DNA of 64,000 nucleotides from Psychrobacter sp. LV10R520-6 (GTDB lineage: Bacteria > Pseudomonadota > Gammaproteobacteria > Pseudomonadales > Moraxellaceae). A program made the position numbers and the translations under genes. Location of the stretch: assembly GCF_900182925.1 (NCBI RefSeq), contig NZ_LT900024.1, positions 1 to 64,000 on the forward strand, in the 5' to 3' direction. Below the pieces are notes generated by a model. That model was given only the letters and a program-made list of their open reading frames with translations, was not told the origin of the DNA and searched no databases. Shown here in pieces: positions 20,433-30,657 of this stretch. Numbering within the stretch: the stretch's first letter is position 1; every line of letters begins with the position of its first letter.

Positions 20433-21173
20433 ATGAGCGTTCTATTTGTTTCTGGCATTGATACTGACATTGGTAAAACTTATGCCACTGGAATGATTGC
20501 TAAAGCGTTGATGCAGCAGGGTATCAATGTCATGACCCAAAAGCTGGTACAAACGGGTGTGGCGATTAATCCACTCAACGGCGAAATGGGTATTGCTGAT
20601 GATATTGTTACTCATCGTCAATTGATGGATATCCCGCTACAGCCTTGTGATCTTGATTTTACAACCTGTCCTTATCGTTATCAGAAGCCTGCGTCACCGC
20701 ATTTATCCGCTAAGCTTTCAGGACAAACTCTTGACCCTGAGTTGATTACTAGCGCCACTCAACGTTTGCAACCCGAGTATGAGGTAGTGTTATTAGAAGG
20801 AGCAGGTGGGTTACTCGTGCCGATAACTGAATCGTTATTAACCTTAGATTATATTGCTACTCAAGGCTATCCTGTCATTCTGGTCACCTCGGGGCGGCTT
20901 GGCAGTATCAATCATACTTTACTCAGTTTGGAAGCCATAAAATCGCGCGGCCTACAAGTCCATAGTGTTATCTATAATCATATTCATGATGCCAGTGCTA
21001 ATACCGATGCTGAGATAGCTGGTAGTACCATTGATTTTTTGCGAAACTACCTTCAGCAGCATTATCCCAGTGCGCATTGGTTACAGCTGCCGCATTTAGC
21101 GATTAACACGCCAGCTAATACTAAAATGCTATCAGCAGAAGATTGTTTAACTTTGCCTAGTAACTTTGTTTGA
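20433..21173 (+). CDS. bioD: ATP-dependent dethiobiotin synthetase
   Basis: BioD closes the ureido ring of DAPA with CO2 and ATP to make dethiobiotin, just after the BioA step. The 246-residue protein begins with the P-loop GIDTDIGKTYAT (about residues 8-19). It has the LLEGAGGLLVPI motif near residue 130 and a YNHI segment for nucleotide recognition. Its length is slightly above E. coli BioD (about 225). It could share a transcript with bioA, although the repeat between them may weaken read-through. Confidence 0.95.
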   Translation: MSVLFVSGIDTDIGKTYATGMIAKALMQQGINVMTQKLVQTGVAINPLNGEMGIADDIVTHRQLMDIPLQPCDLDFTTCPYRYQKPASPHLSAKLSGQTLDPELITSATQRLQPEYEVVLLEGAGGLLVPITESLLTLDYIATQGYPVILVTSGRLGSINHTLLSLEAIKSRGLQVHSVIYNHIHDASANTDAEIAGSTIDFLRNYLQQHYPSAHWLQLPHLAINTPANTKMLSAEDCLTLPSNFV

Positions 21174-21265
21174 GTCATTTATATATTTAATTTACATATT
21201 TAATAGCTTTATTTTGAGCGGGCAAATAACTGGAAAAGACTTTCCCAAATAAGCGTAAGGTTTGC

Positions 21266-21271
21266 TATAAT
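21266..21271 (+). promoter_or_regulatory. -10 box of rnpB
   Basis: A perfect TATAAT lies 7 bases before the predicted 5' end of the RNase P RNA. The -35 region at about 21,243 is a poor match. Confidence 0.6.
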
Positions 21272-21278
21272 AGCGCGC

Positions 21279-21656
<378 letters not shown>

Positions 21657-21852
21657 ACCTTTTTTGAAGTTTAAGTTACAAGTTTTCAAATTTCAGTATT
21701 TTAAGTGTTAAAACAGCCATAAGGGCTTGCTGTTTTAACGAATGGCTTTATTTTTAAAGTAAAACTATGCTTTTGTAAAAAGTTTTTGTAAAAAAATTCT
21801 ACTTAAGGGTTGACGCAAGTTATCTGCTTAGGCATAATACCGAGCCTAAAAT

Positions 21853-21929
21853 GGCGATGTAGCTCAGCTGGTTAGAGCGCATGACTCATAATCGTGAGGT
21901 CAAGAGTTCAAGTCTCTTCATCGCCACCA
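21853..21929 (+). tRNA. tRNA-Met (CAT)
   Basis: A 77-base cloverleaf has acceptor arms GGCGATG / CATCGCC, discriminator A and an encoded CCA. The anticodon arm is CATGA-CTCATAA-TCGTG with anticodon CAT at the usual place, and the T loop is TTCAAGT. The CAT anticodon leaves elongator tRNA-Met or the lysidine-modified tRNA-Ile2. The acceptor and D-arm pattern favour elongator Met. Confidence 0.9.
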
Positions 21930-21958
21930 TTTATATGCAGTTGCTCAAATTTAAAACT

Positions 21959-21985
21959 CCAATCCTTTGTGATTGGTTTTTTTTT
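21959..21985 (+). terminator. Terminator after tRNA-Met
   Basis: A stem CCAATC / GATTGG with loop CTTTGT is followed by nine T. Confidence 0.85.
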
Positions 21986-22343
21986 GCCCGAAAAATACTT
22001 AACTCTTCAAGCCCTTCCTACCTAGCAGTTTTAATTTCTCTACTTCTACCTCATATAGCCGCAAGCTAAGTCAGCTTCATCAATCAGCTAAGTTATTTTC
22101 ATCGTTAAATCACTTGATTTTTAAATCAAATGCTTGCTGACGAAATCGCCTTACTTTACAGCAGAAAACTGCTAGAATACGCTCACATGCCTGCGCGTAT
22201 TAGTAAGCGCTATGAGCTGTTGATTTGAGGCGATAATATTAGCGAACCAGCTGATCTTAATTATGGGCGATTATTTTATTAATTGCGCCTGACATCATTT
22301 TTTATTCCCATTATTCAATCACCCCTTATTTAGTAGGCGCTTT
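21986..22343. other. Intergenic region before lepA
   Basis: No gene, repeat or RNA is recognised in these 358 bases. The lepA promoter is expected here, but no strong -35/-10 pair stands out. Confidence 0.4.
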
Positions 22344-24140
22344 GTGACTGCATTAGCCAATATTCGTAACTTTTCTATCATTGCCCACATTGATCATGGC
22401 AAGTCGACCCTTGCTGATCGTTTTATTCAAATGTGCGGCGCGCTGCAAGATCGCGAAATGCAAGCGCAAGTACTCGACTCCATGGATATTGAGCGAGAGC
22501 GCGGTATTACCATTAAAGCACAGTCGGTGACTCTGTATTATGATCACCCCAATGGTGAGCGCTATCAGCTCAATTTTATTGATACGCCAGGACACGTCGA
22601 TTTTTCTTATGAGGTTTCGCGCTCACTAGCGGCTTGTGAAGGCGCGTTATTGGTGGTTGATGCTGCGCAAGGGGTAGAGGCACAATCGGTTGCTAACTGC
22701 TATACCGCGGTCGATCAGGGCCTAGAGGTGATGGCCGTTTTAAACAAGATCGACTTACCGCAAGTTGAGCCTGAACGCGTTATTCAAGAAATTGAAGATA
22801 TTATCGGCATCGAAGCTATTGATGCCCCGCGTGTCTCCGCAAAGTCTGGGCTGGGTGTTGACAAGCTGCTAGAGGCCTTGGTTGAATTTATTCCAGCGCC
22901 GACCGGTGACCGTGAAGCGCCGCTACAAGCCTTGATCATTGATTCGTGGTTTGATAACTATTTGGGCGTCGTCTCATTAGTACGCGTGCGCCAAGGTACG
23001 GTACGTCAAGGCGATAAAATCTATATTAAGTCGACCAAAGATTCGCATCCGGTGGGCTCAATTGGTGTCTTTACACCGAAGCCTTTAGATACCGGTATTT
23101 TGGAAGCTGGTGAAGTTGGTTTTATCATTGCGGGTATTAAAAACATTGCCGGTGCGCCGGTTGGTGATACCATTACTCATGCCAAAACGCCTGACGTTGA
23201 CTATATCCCTGGGTTTAAGAAAGTCACTCCGCAAGTGTATGCGGGTATGTTCCCGGTCGAATCTACTGATTTTGAAAAATTCCGTGAGGCGCTACAAAAA
23301 TTACAAATTAACGATGCTTCGTTATTTTTTGAGCCAGATACCTCAGATGCGCTAGGTTTTGGTTTTCGCTGCGGCTTTTTGGGTATGTTGCACATGGAAA
23401 TTATCCAAGAGCGCCTAGAGCGTGAATATAACTTGGACTTAATTACTACGGCACCCTCGGTCATTTATGAGATTGTGAAGAAAGATGGCGAGATTATTTA
23501 TGTTGATAACCCGTCAAGACTACCTGAACCTAATAACATTGAAGAGTTCCGTGAACCCATAGCGCGCTGTCAGATTTTAGTACCGCAAGATTATCTTGGT
23601 AACGTTATGACTCTCTGTATTGAGCGTCGCGGTATGCAGGTTGATATGCGCTTTATGGGCAAACAAGTCCAGCTGATATTTGATATTCCGATGGGCGAGG
23701 TGGTGATGGATTTTTTCGATCGCCTCAAATCAGTCTCGCGCGGATTTGCTTCACTTGATTATAACTTTGAGCGTTATCAAGTCGATAACCTAGTCAAAGT
23801 TGATGTGCTGATTAATGGTGAGAAAGTGGATGCCTTAGCAATGATTGTACACCAAGCACAATCTCGTTACCGTGGTAACGCGCTGGTTGGTAAGATGAAA
23901 GAGCTGATTCCAAGACAGATGTTTGATGTGGCCATTCAAGCCGCTATCGGCGGTCAAATTATCGGTCGTAGTACGGTCAAAGCCATGCGTAAAGACGTGT
24001 TGGCTAAGTGTTATGGCGGTGATGTCTCGCGTAAGAAAAAACTATTGTCTAAGCAAAAAGCCGGTAAAAAACGTATGAAGCAAGTTGGTAATGTAGAGAT
24101 TCCGCAAGAAGCCTTCTTAGCGGTATTGCAAGTAGATTAA
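22344..24140 (+). CDS. lepA: Elongation factor 4 (LepA)
   Basis: LepA is a ribosome-dependent GTPase of the EF-G family that acts in translation under stress and in initiation. The 598-residue length is typical. G motifs are visible: AHIDHGKST (G1), ERGIT (G2), DTPGHVD (G3) and NKID (G4). The family C-terminal domain follows, with [22 protein letters not shown] and the basic [19 protein letters not shown] tail. Translation starts at a GTG. It heads the cluster lepA-lepB-DUF4845-rnc-era-recO-pdxJ, all on the plus strand. Confidence 0.97.
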   Translation: MTALANIRNFSIIAHIDHGKSTLADRFIQMCGALQDREMQAQVLDSMDIERERGITIKAQSVTLYYDHPNGERYQLNFIDTPGHVDFSYEVSRSLAACEGALLVVDAAQGVEAQSVANCYTAVDQGLEVMAVLNKIDLPQVEPERVIQEIEDIIGIEAIDAPRVSAKSGLGVDKLLEALVEFIPAPTGDREAPLQALIIDSWFDNYLGVVSLVRVRQGTVRQGDKIYIKSTKDSHPVGSIGVFTPKPLDTGILEAGEVGFIIAGIKNIAGAPVGDTITHAKTPDVDYIPGFKKVTPQVYAGMFPVESTDFEKFREALQKLQINDASLFFEPDTSDALGFGFRCGFLGMLHMEIIQERLEREYNLDLITTAPSVIYEIVKKDGEIIYVDNPSRLPEPNNIEEFREPIARCQILVPQDYLGNVMTLCIERRGMQVDMRFMGKQVQLIFDIPMGEVVMDFFDRLKSVSRGFASLDYNFERYQVDNLVKVDVLINGEKVDALAMIVHQAQSRYRGNALVGKMKELIPRQMFDVAIQAAIGGQIIGRSTVKAMRKDVLAKCYGGDVSRKKKLLSKQKAGKKRMKQVGNVEIPQEAFLAVLQVD

Positions 24141-24220
24141 AATATTGATATCAAAATAATCATAGCTAGTCTTATAAATTAAAATAGTCAGATAAGCAGC
24201 TTGTTAATAGGTCATTGAGT

Positions 24221-25123
24221 ATGGATTTTGATTTTAATTTAATTTTGGTGCCATTAACCTTAGTCTTAGGTGTGGTCTGGCTATTGGACAAATTAGCATT
24301 TAAGCAGCGTAAAACCCGTGGGCCCGGCAAAGAAAGTTTGCTGGTACGCTGGGCCTATGATTTTTTTCCCGTACTAGCAGTGGTGTTAATAGTGCGCTCG
24401 TTCTTGATTGAACCGTTTAATATCCCGTCATCCTCTATGGTGCCGACTTTATATACGGGCGACTTTATTGCTGTTAATAAATATGCTTATGGCGTACGTT
24501 TACCGCTTACTTATAATAAAATTATAGATACGGGTTCGCCGGAACATGGCGATGTAATGGTATTTCGCTACCCTGAAAACCCCAGCATTTATTATATTAA
24601 GCGCTTGATTGGTTTACCGGGTGATACCGTTAGCTATGATCAAGGCACACTTGCGATTAATGATGTACCGGTAGACACCAAGTTAGTGAATTTTGATGCC
24701 AATGCTGAGCTGACTTCTCAGTTGTATGGCGCAGGGCAGGTTGCTCCCGGACGAGTCATTACTGAGCAAGCAGCAGTACAGATGGGACAAGAAGAAGAAG
24801 GTCAGGCGCAATATTTTCAAGAAAACCAAGGTGACAATCAGCATTTAGTTCGTTATTTAGAGGGTATGAATAGCTCACAGTATGCCCCATTTTTACAGCA
24901 ACAAGCGCCAGAAGTAGTCAGCTCAGAGGGCACGCAGTGGAGTATTACTGTGCCTGAAGGTCAATATTTTGTAATGGGTGATAACCGCGATCGTAGTGCT
25001 GATGGACGTTTTTGGGGCTTTGTTCCTGAAGAAAACTTAGCCGGTAAAGCGGTTTATATTTGGATGCATAAGCCGCCAGGTCTTAATCTGCCTACCTTTG
25101 CACGTAATGGCTCTATTGACTGA
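24221..25123 (+). CDS. lepB: Signal peptidase I
   Basis: LepB cleaves signal peptides from exported proteins at the outer face of the inner membrane. The 300-residue protein has two N-terminal membrane segments (about residues 5-22 and 48-64), as in E. coli LepB. The catalytic serine is S72 in NIPSSSMVPTL and the general-base lysine is K127 in YYIKRLIGLPGD. The GDNRDRSADGR box is present near the C-terminus. The insertion at about residues 150-235 is rich in Q and E. The ATG at 24,221 is preferred to an in-frame TTG six bases upstream. Confidence 0.96.
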   Translation: MDFDFNLILVPLTLVLGVVWLLDKLAFKQRKTRGPGKESLLVRWAYDFFPVLAVVLIVRSFLIEPFNIPSSSMVPTLYTGDFIAVNKYAYGVRLPLTYNKIIDTGSPEHGDVMVFRYPENPSIYYIKRLIGLPGDTVSYDQGTLAINDVPVDTKLVNFDANAELTSQLYGAGQVAPGRVITEQAAVQMGQEEEGQAQYFQENQGDNQHLVRYLEGMNSSQYAPFLQQQAPEVVSSEGTQWSITVPEGQYFVMGDNRDRSADGRFWGFVPEENLAGKAVYIWMHKPPGLNLPTFARNGSID

Positions 25124-25140
25124 GATGATAAATGGTCTGC

Positions 25141-25172
25141 TGGTTGGTTCAACTACTGGTTGGTTCAACTAC
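25141..25172 (+). repeat. Tandem 16-bp repeat
   Basis: TGGTTGGTTCAACTAC occurs twice in tandem, with a partial third unit, in the 273-base gap between lepB and the DUF4845 gene. No gene is convincing in that gap. Confidence 0.8.
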
Positions 25173-25396
25173 TGGTCGGCCTAACCACTGGATGGCGTAC
25201 CAATTTAATATTGCCACGTTCCCTCGTTTTTGCCCTGTAAATCATAGACAAGCGTCTTATGAATGCAAAGTTTGTGCTAATATTGACGCCAACTGTATTT
25301 TTATTACTACACAATCTCAAGACTTTTCTATAAAAGAGCTATCGCTACAGTAGGTATAGCTACTAAAAAATAATAATTTATCAGTCGGGGAATGTT

Positions 25397-25792
25397 ATGT
25401 TGCAGCAGTTGTCTGGTTTGTCTTCACAGCGCGGCGCTAGTGCGACTAGTATAGTGTTGTTTATAATCGTTCTTGGGGTTGCCGCTAAGTTAGTGATTGC
25501 TATCGTACCGGCACAGGTCGGCGACTACCAACTGACTAAAACCTTGGAATCACAGCTTAAAGAAGCAAACAATAATAGTGTGGCGGCCAATCAGTTCGTT
25601 GAGCACGTTAATAAACAGTTGTCTATTAATGCTGATTATGATACTAAGGCTGAAGACGTGTTTACCTTTACCAATAAAAAGACAGGTCAACTGGCTATCT
25701 ATAAAAAGTACGAAAAAACCAACACCCTCTATGGTAATGTCGATATCGTTAATCGCTTCGAGGGAAATATCGATGCGGCAGCAGCTGAGTAG
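25397..25792 (+). CDS. DUF4845 membrane protein
   Basis: The 131-residue protein has a short cytoplasmic N-terminus (SSQRGASATSIV), one membrane anchor (VLFIIVLGVAAKLVIAIVPA, about residues 20-40) and a periplasmic domain with SINADYDTKAEDVFTF. This DUF is regularly found between lepB and rnc in gammaproteobacteria and its position here fits. The start is supported by GGGGA upstream. The function is unknown; linkage suggests a role near protein export or membrane assembly. Confidence 0.85.
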   Translation: MLQQLSGLSSQRGASATSIVLFIIVLGVAAKLVIAIVPAQVGDYQLTKTLESQLKEANNNSVAANQFVEHVNKQLSINADYDTKAEDVFTFTNKKTGQLAIYKKYEKTNTLYGNVDIVNRFEGNIDAAAAE

Positions 25793-25957
25793 TTAGCTAT
25801 AGCGCTAAGCCGATTTTTAGACTGTTTATATTTAAAAGCGCTTCTTAGCTCTTGTTATAGAGACCTTATCGGAACATTCGAAAACTATTTTTTATAAAAA
25901 CTCTATACATTTAGCCAACTCAATCATTGAAATAAAAGGGATAACCACAAGCCACGC

Positions 25958-26755
25958 ATGAAATCAATTTCGCAGCAAAATCAGGCGGTGCCTACGGTCC
26001 AGAAAAATAGTGCACCTGTGGACACTTTTCTTATCAGCTCAGACTTTATTCAACGGTTGACGGTATTGACCCGTAAGTTGGGTTATGTATTTAATGATCT
26101 TAGCTTACCTAAGCTTGCGTTGACCCATCGTTCGTTTGATAGCAAAAAGAACTACGAGCGTTTAGAGTTTTTAGGGGATGCACTCTTGGGTATGATTGTT
26201 GGTGAGGCCTTGTATCATCGTTACCCCACCCAAAATGAAGGGCGTTTGACTCGTATGCGCGCAACCTTAGTACGTCAAGAGTCGTTGGTGACGATTGCAC
26301 AAAACCTAGAGTTGTCCAATCACTTGATCTTAGGTGTGGGTGAGCGCAAAGGGGGCGGCCGCAACCGTGCTTCGATATTGGCAGATGCTGTGGAATCCCT
26401 TATAGGCGCTATTTATTTAGACAGTCAAGATATGACTATTACTCGGACTTGCGTATTGTCATGGTACGGGGATCTTATTGATAACGTCAATGATCAGAAA
26501 GTACTCAAAGACGCCAAAAGCCGTCTACAAGAATGGCTACAATCTAAGCAATTTGATCTGCCACATTATGAGCTCATGGAGACGCGTGGTAATGCGCCGC
26601 ATCAGATATTTGTGGTGCGCTGTCAGGTAAATATCAGTAAGTGTCCTGATATTACAGAGTCTGGCGAAAGTCGCCGCATTGCTGAGCAAAAAGCGGCAGA
26701 GCTAATGATCAATCAGTTGTATAAGCTGCCGAATGCGCTCAAAAAACGTTCTTAG
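25958..26755 (+). CDS. rnc: Ribonuclease III
   Basis: RNase III cuts double-stranded RNA, including rRNA precursors. The 265-residue protein has an extra ~30-residue N-terminal stretch, then the catalytic domain with the signature NYERLEFLGDALL (E70, D74) and the second acidic pair D143/E146 in LADAVESLIGAIYLD. A C-terminal dsRBD (about residues 185-258) follows, with RGNAPHQIFVVRCQV and ESRRIAEQKAAELMI. All metal-binding residues are present. It lies upstream of era, the usual order. Confidence 0.96.
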   Translation: MKSISQQNQAVPTVQKNSAPVDTFLISSDFIQRLTVLTRKLGYVFNDLSLPKLALTHRSFDSKKNYERLEFLGDALLGMIVGEALYHRYPTQNEGRLTRMRATLVRQESLVTIAQNLELSNHLILGVGERKGGGRNRASILADAVESLIGAIYLDSQDMTITRTCVLSWYGDLIDNVNDQKVLKDAKSRLQEWLQSKQFDLPHYELMETRGNAPHQIFVVRCQVNISKCPDITESGESRRIAEQKAAELMINQLYKLPNALKKRS

Positions 26756-26910
26756 CTTGAATGTTAGCTATCCAAATAAATACCATTAAATTATAACGAT
26801 TTTTAAATATATAACCGTCTCGCTGTCAGCTTTATGTTTCGATTAAGCTATTCTGATAAAGTAATTAGAGACAGTTGAGCAGCCTTTATAAAACCCCACA
26901 GGATCAACCT

Positions 26911-28101
26911 ATGAGCAATCGCACCGACTTGCCATCTAACCATCAAGATAATGCCGATAATATGACCGAAAACCCCAATAATTTGACAGACAATACAGAC
27001 CTAAGTTCAGTTGAAAATGCCGTTGAAGGCACAGACTCTGCGTCCGATGAGAACAATGCTGAGTTGGACAGTGCTGATTTGAACGGTGCCGACTTGAACA
27101 GTGCCGACTTGAACAGTGCTGAGCCAAACAATGATACGGCGATCGAAGCGTTTTTTGCGCCAAGTGGCCACACTCGTGTTGACGAAGATTTTAAAGCCGG
27201 TTATGTGGCGATTGTTGGGCGTCCGAATGTTGGTAAGTCGACTTTAATGAATCATTTATTGGGTCAAAAGCTGTCTATTACCTCGCGCAAACCGCAAACG
27301 ACACGTCATCGTATTCACGGTATTTTGTCTAACGATGAGATGCAAGCGGTGTTTGTTGATACTCCGGGTATTCACCGTAATGAAGTACGTGCTATCAATG
27401 AGCGCATGAATAAGGCCGCCGTTTCAGCATTGGTCGATGTCGACTTGGTGCTATTTGTAGTCGACTCAGACCAGTGGCGTGATGATGATCTACTAGTCCT
27501 ACAGAAGCTGGGTGATACTGAATTGACCGTGGTCTTAGTGATTAATAAAGCGGATACTTTGAAGGATAAAGGCAGCATCTTGCCTCTTATTGAAACCTTT
27601 AGTGACAGCTTTGATTTTGCTGATATCGTACCGGTTTCTGCATTGAAGAGTCAGAATCTAGATCGTCTACAAGAAGTCATTGCTTCACATCTGCCAAAGG
27701 CTGCACCCATTTATGACACTGAGCAAATTACTGATCGCTCAGAGCGGTTTTTGGCCAGTGAAATTATCCGCGAAAAAATCATGCGTAGTGCTGGTGATGA
27801 AGTACCTTACGATTTGACGGTTCAAATTGATGAATTTAAAGATGAAGCTGCGCATATGGATCCAAAAACGGGTCGTCCGCGCAAAGCCTGTACCTTTATT
27901 GATGCCACTATTTTTGTAGAGCGCAGTGGTCAAAAAGCGATTGTTATCGGTGAAAAAGGCCAGCGTATCAAACAAGTTGGTATTGATTCGCGTAAGGATA
28001 TGGAGCAGCTGTTTGATAAAAAAGTCATGCTGACGTTGTGGGTGAAGGTGAAGCGTGGTTGGTCTGATGATGAACGCGCTCTGACCAGTTTGGGTTATTG
28101 A
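26911..28101 (+). CDS. era: GTPase Era with an acidic pentapeptide-repeat N-terminal extension
   Basis: Era binds 16S rRNA near its 3' end and aids 30S maturation. From about residue 97 the protein is a normal Era: G1 GRPNVGKS (103-110), G3 DTPGIH, G4 NKAD and a C-terminal KH domain with IGEKGQRIKQVG. The first ~95 residues are an acidic, N/D/S-rich extension. It contains three tandem pentapeptides of the ADLNx type (about residues 55-69), encoded by near-identical 15-bp DNA repeats. The ATG at 26,911 has AGGA upstream. The usual length is about 300 residues; this one is 396. Confidence 0.93.
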   Translation: MSNRTDLPSNHQDNADNMTENPNNLTDNTDLSSVENAVEGTDSASDENNAELDSADLNGADLNSADLNSAEPNNDTAIEAFFAPSGHTRVDEDFKAGYVAIVGRPNVGKSTLMNHLLGQKLSITSRKPQTTRHRIHGILSNDEMQAVFVDTPGIHRNEVRAINERMNKAAVSALVDVDLVLFVVDSDQWRDDDLLVLQKLGDTELTVVLVINKADTLKDKGSILPLIETFSDSFDFADIVPVSALKSQNLDRLQEVIASHLPKAAPIYDTEQITDRSERFLASEIIREKIMRSAGDEVPYDLTVQIDEFKDEAAHMDPKTGRPRKACTFIDATIFVERSGQKAIVIGEKGQRIKQVGIDSRKDMEQLFDKKVMLTLWVKVKRGWSDDERALTSLGY

Positions 28102-28185
28102 TTAAATAGCTTATTAAGTGAATGCTTGGACGGGAAGATCGCACTTAAATAGGCCATATTAAGGTTAACGCTGAGGTAATAAACC

Positions 28186-28920
28186 ATGCGTAATGAAGCA
28201 TTAATCGGTTATTTATTACATCAGAGGCCTTTCCAAGAAAAGCGTGCGCTATATTACTTGTTCTCGCAGCAACAGGGTGTCATTCATGGTATTGGTAAAA
28301 AAGGCGCACCGCTATTTGTGCCATTACAACTTTTTGCTACCGGCAAACGGGATCTAAAGACGTTCAGTCAGATTAATATCGCACAAACAGACAGTACCGC
28401 TATAGTAGTAGAGCAGAAGCCCTACAAACAAATTAGCGGTCAACATCAATACGCCGCCTTGTATTTAAATGAAATACTGTGGCGGCTGCTGCCTACCGAA
28501 CATCCCATGCCAGTACTCTGGCAGCATTATCAAGACAGTTTGCGACAACTTCAGCAATCCCTAACCGCTAACGAGCTGCGCTTATGTTTACGGCACTTTG
28601 AACAGCATTTATTTATCGAGTTAGGATTTGCTTTGACACTGGCGCATGACAATACTCTAGCCGCCATCGAGCCTGATTGCGCTTATCGGTTCTTGCCCGA
28701 TGTGGGGCTAGTTCCGATTGTACAAACTGATCATCCAGCGAGCACTAGCGTGCAAATGGTTTTTGATGGCAGCGAGATTATGATGATGGCAGAGCAGGGT
28801 ATATCTGATATCACGCTTGGGCCATGGTCACGTTTGCACCGACAGCTGATTGATCATCTACTGGATTACCAGCCTTTGCAAAGTCGTTTACTGTGGCAAC
28901 AACAACAGCGCTATCAATAA
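28186..28920 (+). CDS. recO: DNA repair protein RecO
   Basis: RecO loads RecA onto SSB-coated single strands together with RecR. The 244-residue product has an N-terminal OB fold (MRNEALIGYLLHQRPFQEKRALYYLFSQ, then HGIGKKGA) and a helical C-terminal part with the YLNEILWRLLP segment. There is no zinc-finger cysteine set, as in other gammaproteobacterial RecO. It lies 84 bases after era and 77 bases before pdxJ, in the conserved era-recO-pdxJ order. Confidence 0.93.
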   Translation: MRNEALIGYLLHQRPFQEKRALYYLFSQQQGVIHGIGKKGAPLFVPLQLFATGKRDLKTFSQINIAQTDSTAIVVEQKPYKQISGQHQYAALYLNEILWRLLPTEHPMPVLWQHYQDSLRQLQQSLTANELRLCLRHFEQHLFIELGFALTLAHDNTLAAIEPDCAYRFLPDVGLVPIVQTDHPASTSVQMVFDGSEIMMMAEQGISDITLGPWSRLHRQLIDHLLDYQPLQSRLLWQQQQRYQ

Positions 28921-28997
28921 TAGGTTTATAGTTCAATAAAAGCTCCATACAACCTATTTATCGGTAAATCATCTGAATATTACTAAAAGGATTTTTT

Positions 28998-29825
28998 ATG
29001 GCTATCCCCTCACAAGTATCCTCCTCACAACAAAATGTGACCCCAGAAAATCTTCAGCAACAACCTCCAAAAGAATCACTACAAAAAAACCCCCTGCCAC
29101 TATTGGGTGTCAATATCGACCATGTGGCGACCTTGCGTCAAGCGCGCGGGGTTAGCTATCCGAGTCCTTTAGCAGCCGCATTATTATGCGAAAAAGCGGG
29201 CGCAGACGGTATTACCATTCATCTGCGTGAAGATCGACGTCATATTCAAGATGCGGATGTTTATGAAATCGCCGAGCAGCTGACCACTCGATTGAACTTA
29301 GAGATGGCCGCTACGACTGAGATGCTAGCGATTGCCTGTGAAGTGCAACCGTTTTGGGTTTGCTTAGTACCCGAAAAGCGTGCAGAGCTGACCACTGAAG
29401 GCGGCCTTGATGTTGCAGGGCAGAAGGTATGGCTGACCGATTATATTAACAAGCTCCACAACGCCGGTATCAAAGTATCGTTATTTATTGACCCTAACGA
29501 GACCCAAATCAAAGCAGCTGTTGCCTGTCACGCTGACGCTATTGAGCTGCATACTGGCGCTTATGCAGAAATGGGATTAGCGGGTAATACTGAGGGACAG
29601 CGAGCTGAATTACAGCGCATTAAGCAAGCAGTCAGCACCGCACAGCACGCTGCTAATAAACTGTTGATCAATGCGGGTCACGGTCTGACACGTGATAACG
29701 TTAGCGCTATTGCCCAAATTGATGGTATTTATGAGCTTAATATTGGCCATGCACTCATTGCTGACGCAGTATTCGTCGGTTTAGCTCAAGCAGTCACTAT
29801 GATGAAAGCGGCCATGTATCAGTAA
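28998..29825 (+). CDS. pdxJ: Pyridoxine 5'-phosphate synthase
   Basis: PdxJ condenses 1-deoxyxylulose 5-phosphate with 3-amino-2-oxopropyl phosphate to pyridoxine 5'-phosphate, the last ring-forming step of DXP-dependent vitamin B6 synthesis. The 275-residue protein has a TIM-barrel fold with [16 protein letters not shown] at the first strand, [25 protein letters not shown] and the C-terminal [15 protein letters not shown]. About 32 Q/P-rich residues precede the usual start. It is the last gene of the lepA cluster. A frameshifted second copy is at 37-865. Confidence 0.96.
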   Translation: MAIPSQVSSSQQNVTPENLQQQPPKESLQKNPLPLLGVNIDHVATLRQARGVSYPSPLAAALLCEKAGADGITIHLREDRRHIQDADVYEIAEQLTTRLNLEMAATTEMLAIACEVQPFWVCLVPEKRAELTTEGGLDVAGQKVWLTDYINKLHNAGIKVSLFIDPNETQIKAAVACHADAIELHTGAYAEMGLAGNTEGQRAELQRIKQAVSTAQHAANKLLINAGHGLTRDNVSAIAQIDGIYELNIGHALIADAVFVGLAQAVTMMKAAMYQ

Positions 29826-29931
29826 GTCCCAACTCAAGGATACAGTCGGTACACTGTAAAACAGATACAGCTACACGGGTTCATCTACGTATCGCTGCTA
29901 TTTAGCACTGACTATAGTGTATTGAATATAA

Positions 29932-30657
29932 CTATTCCTTACATCCAGTATCATGAATGCTATTAGGCTTGTACTTGATGATCCCTGATTGATTAAACGA
30001 TATTTGATACATTTTTTGGTTGTAAGATACGTTTGGGCAGTATTTGATGTGTCCAAAAAACCCGCGTGGCTTACCGCTATCGCCAGCAAATCTCACATAA
30101 GAACGGTTGCCAGCGCGCAGATGTAGCGTGGCATACTTAGGGTCTAGTGATTGTGTTTCCAAAAGTGCATCGATATTGGCATCAAAATTATTATTATCGT
30201 TATTGTCTATAAATAATAGCAAAGTCTTGTCGCTGTCTCTATGACAAACTCCATTAGTATCAGACAAGCATGCTAGAACGTTTCGGTGTTGAATAAAACT
30301 TTCTGCCTTAGCAATGGCAAGGGTATTCTTGATATCGAACCTGATACGTTTGGCTTCCATGTTTGCCAGTTGCGTTACTATAGAGGGAGCAGCGATTGTG
30401 GCTACAATCGCCAAAATTGCTACCGTCACGATGAGCTCTACTAAAGTAAAGCCGTATTCGCTACTAAATCTATAGGGATCCTTGTGAATTTTAAGTTTTT
30501 TATTGGGTGAAGCTGGTTGAGTGACTTTAGGGCGAATACTATAAACACGGTTCACCAATGCTGAACAGACCCGTTTATACTTAGTAAAAACTAACTTAAG
30601 TAAGATAAATATAGATGCCTGCTGATTACTCGATATTACTTTAGATAAGATAGCCAT
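29932..30657 (-). CDS. GspH/FimT-like type IV pseudopilin with long leader
   Basis: The protein has a type III signal sequence, G-FTLVELIVTVAILAIVATIAAPSI, with the cleavage glycine at residue 69 and Glu at position +5. It then has a GspH/FimT-like globular domain containing cysteines in LACLSDTNGVC. Such minor pilins prime type IV pilus or type II secretion pseudopilus assembly in the inner membrane. With the ATG at 30,657 the leader is 69 residues, far longer than the usual 6-25. No other ATG lies between it and the cleavage site, so either a rare start codon is used or the leader is really extended. It stands alone. Confidence 0.8.
   Translation of the reverse strand: MAILSKVISSNQQASIFILLKLVFTKYKRVCSALVNRVYSIRPKVTQPASPNKKLKIHKDPYRFSSEYGFTLVELIVTVAILAIVATIAAPSIVTQLANMEAKRIRFDIKNTLAIAKAESFIQHRNVLACLSDTNGVCHRDSDKTLLLFIDNNDNNNFDANIDALLETQSLDPKYATLHLRAGNRSYVRFAGDSGKPRGFFGHIKYCPNVSYNQKMYQISFNQSGIIKYKPNSIHDTGCKE

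Noticed and set aside
25132..25353. 73-codon open frame after lepB
   Set aside because: It runs through the tandem 16-bp repeat, has no ribosome site, and matches no family I know.
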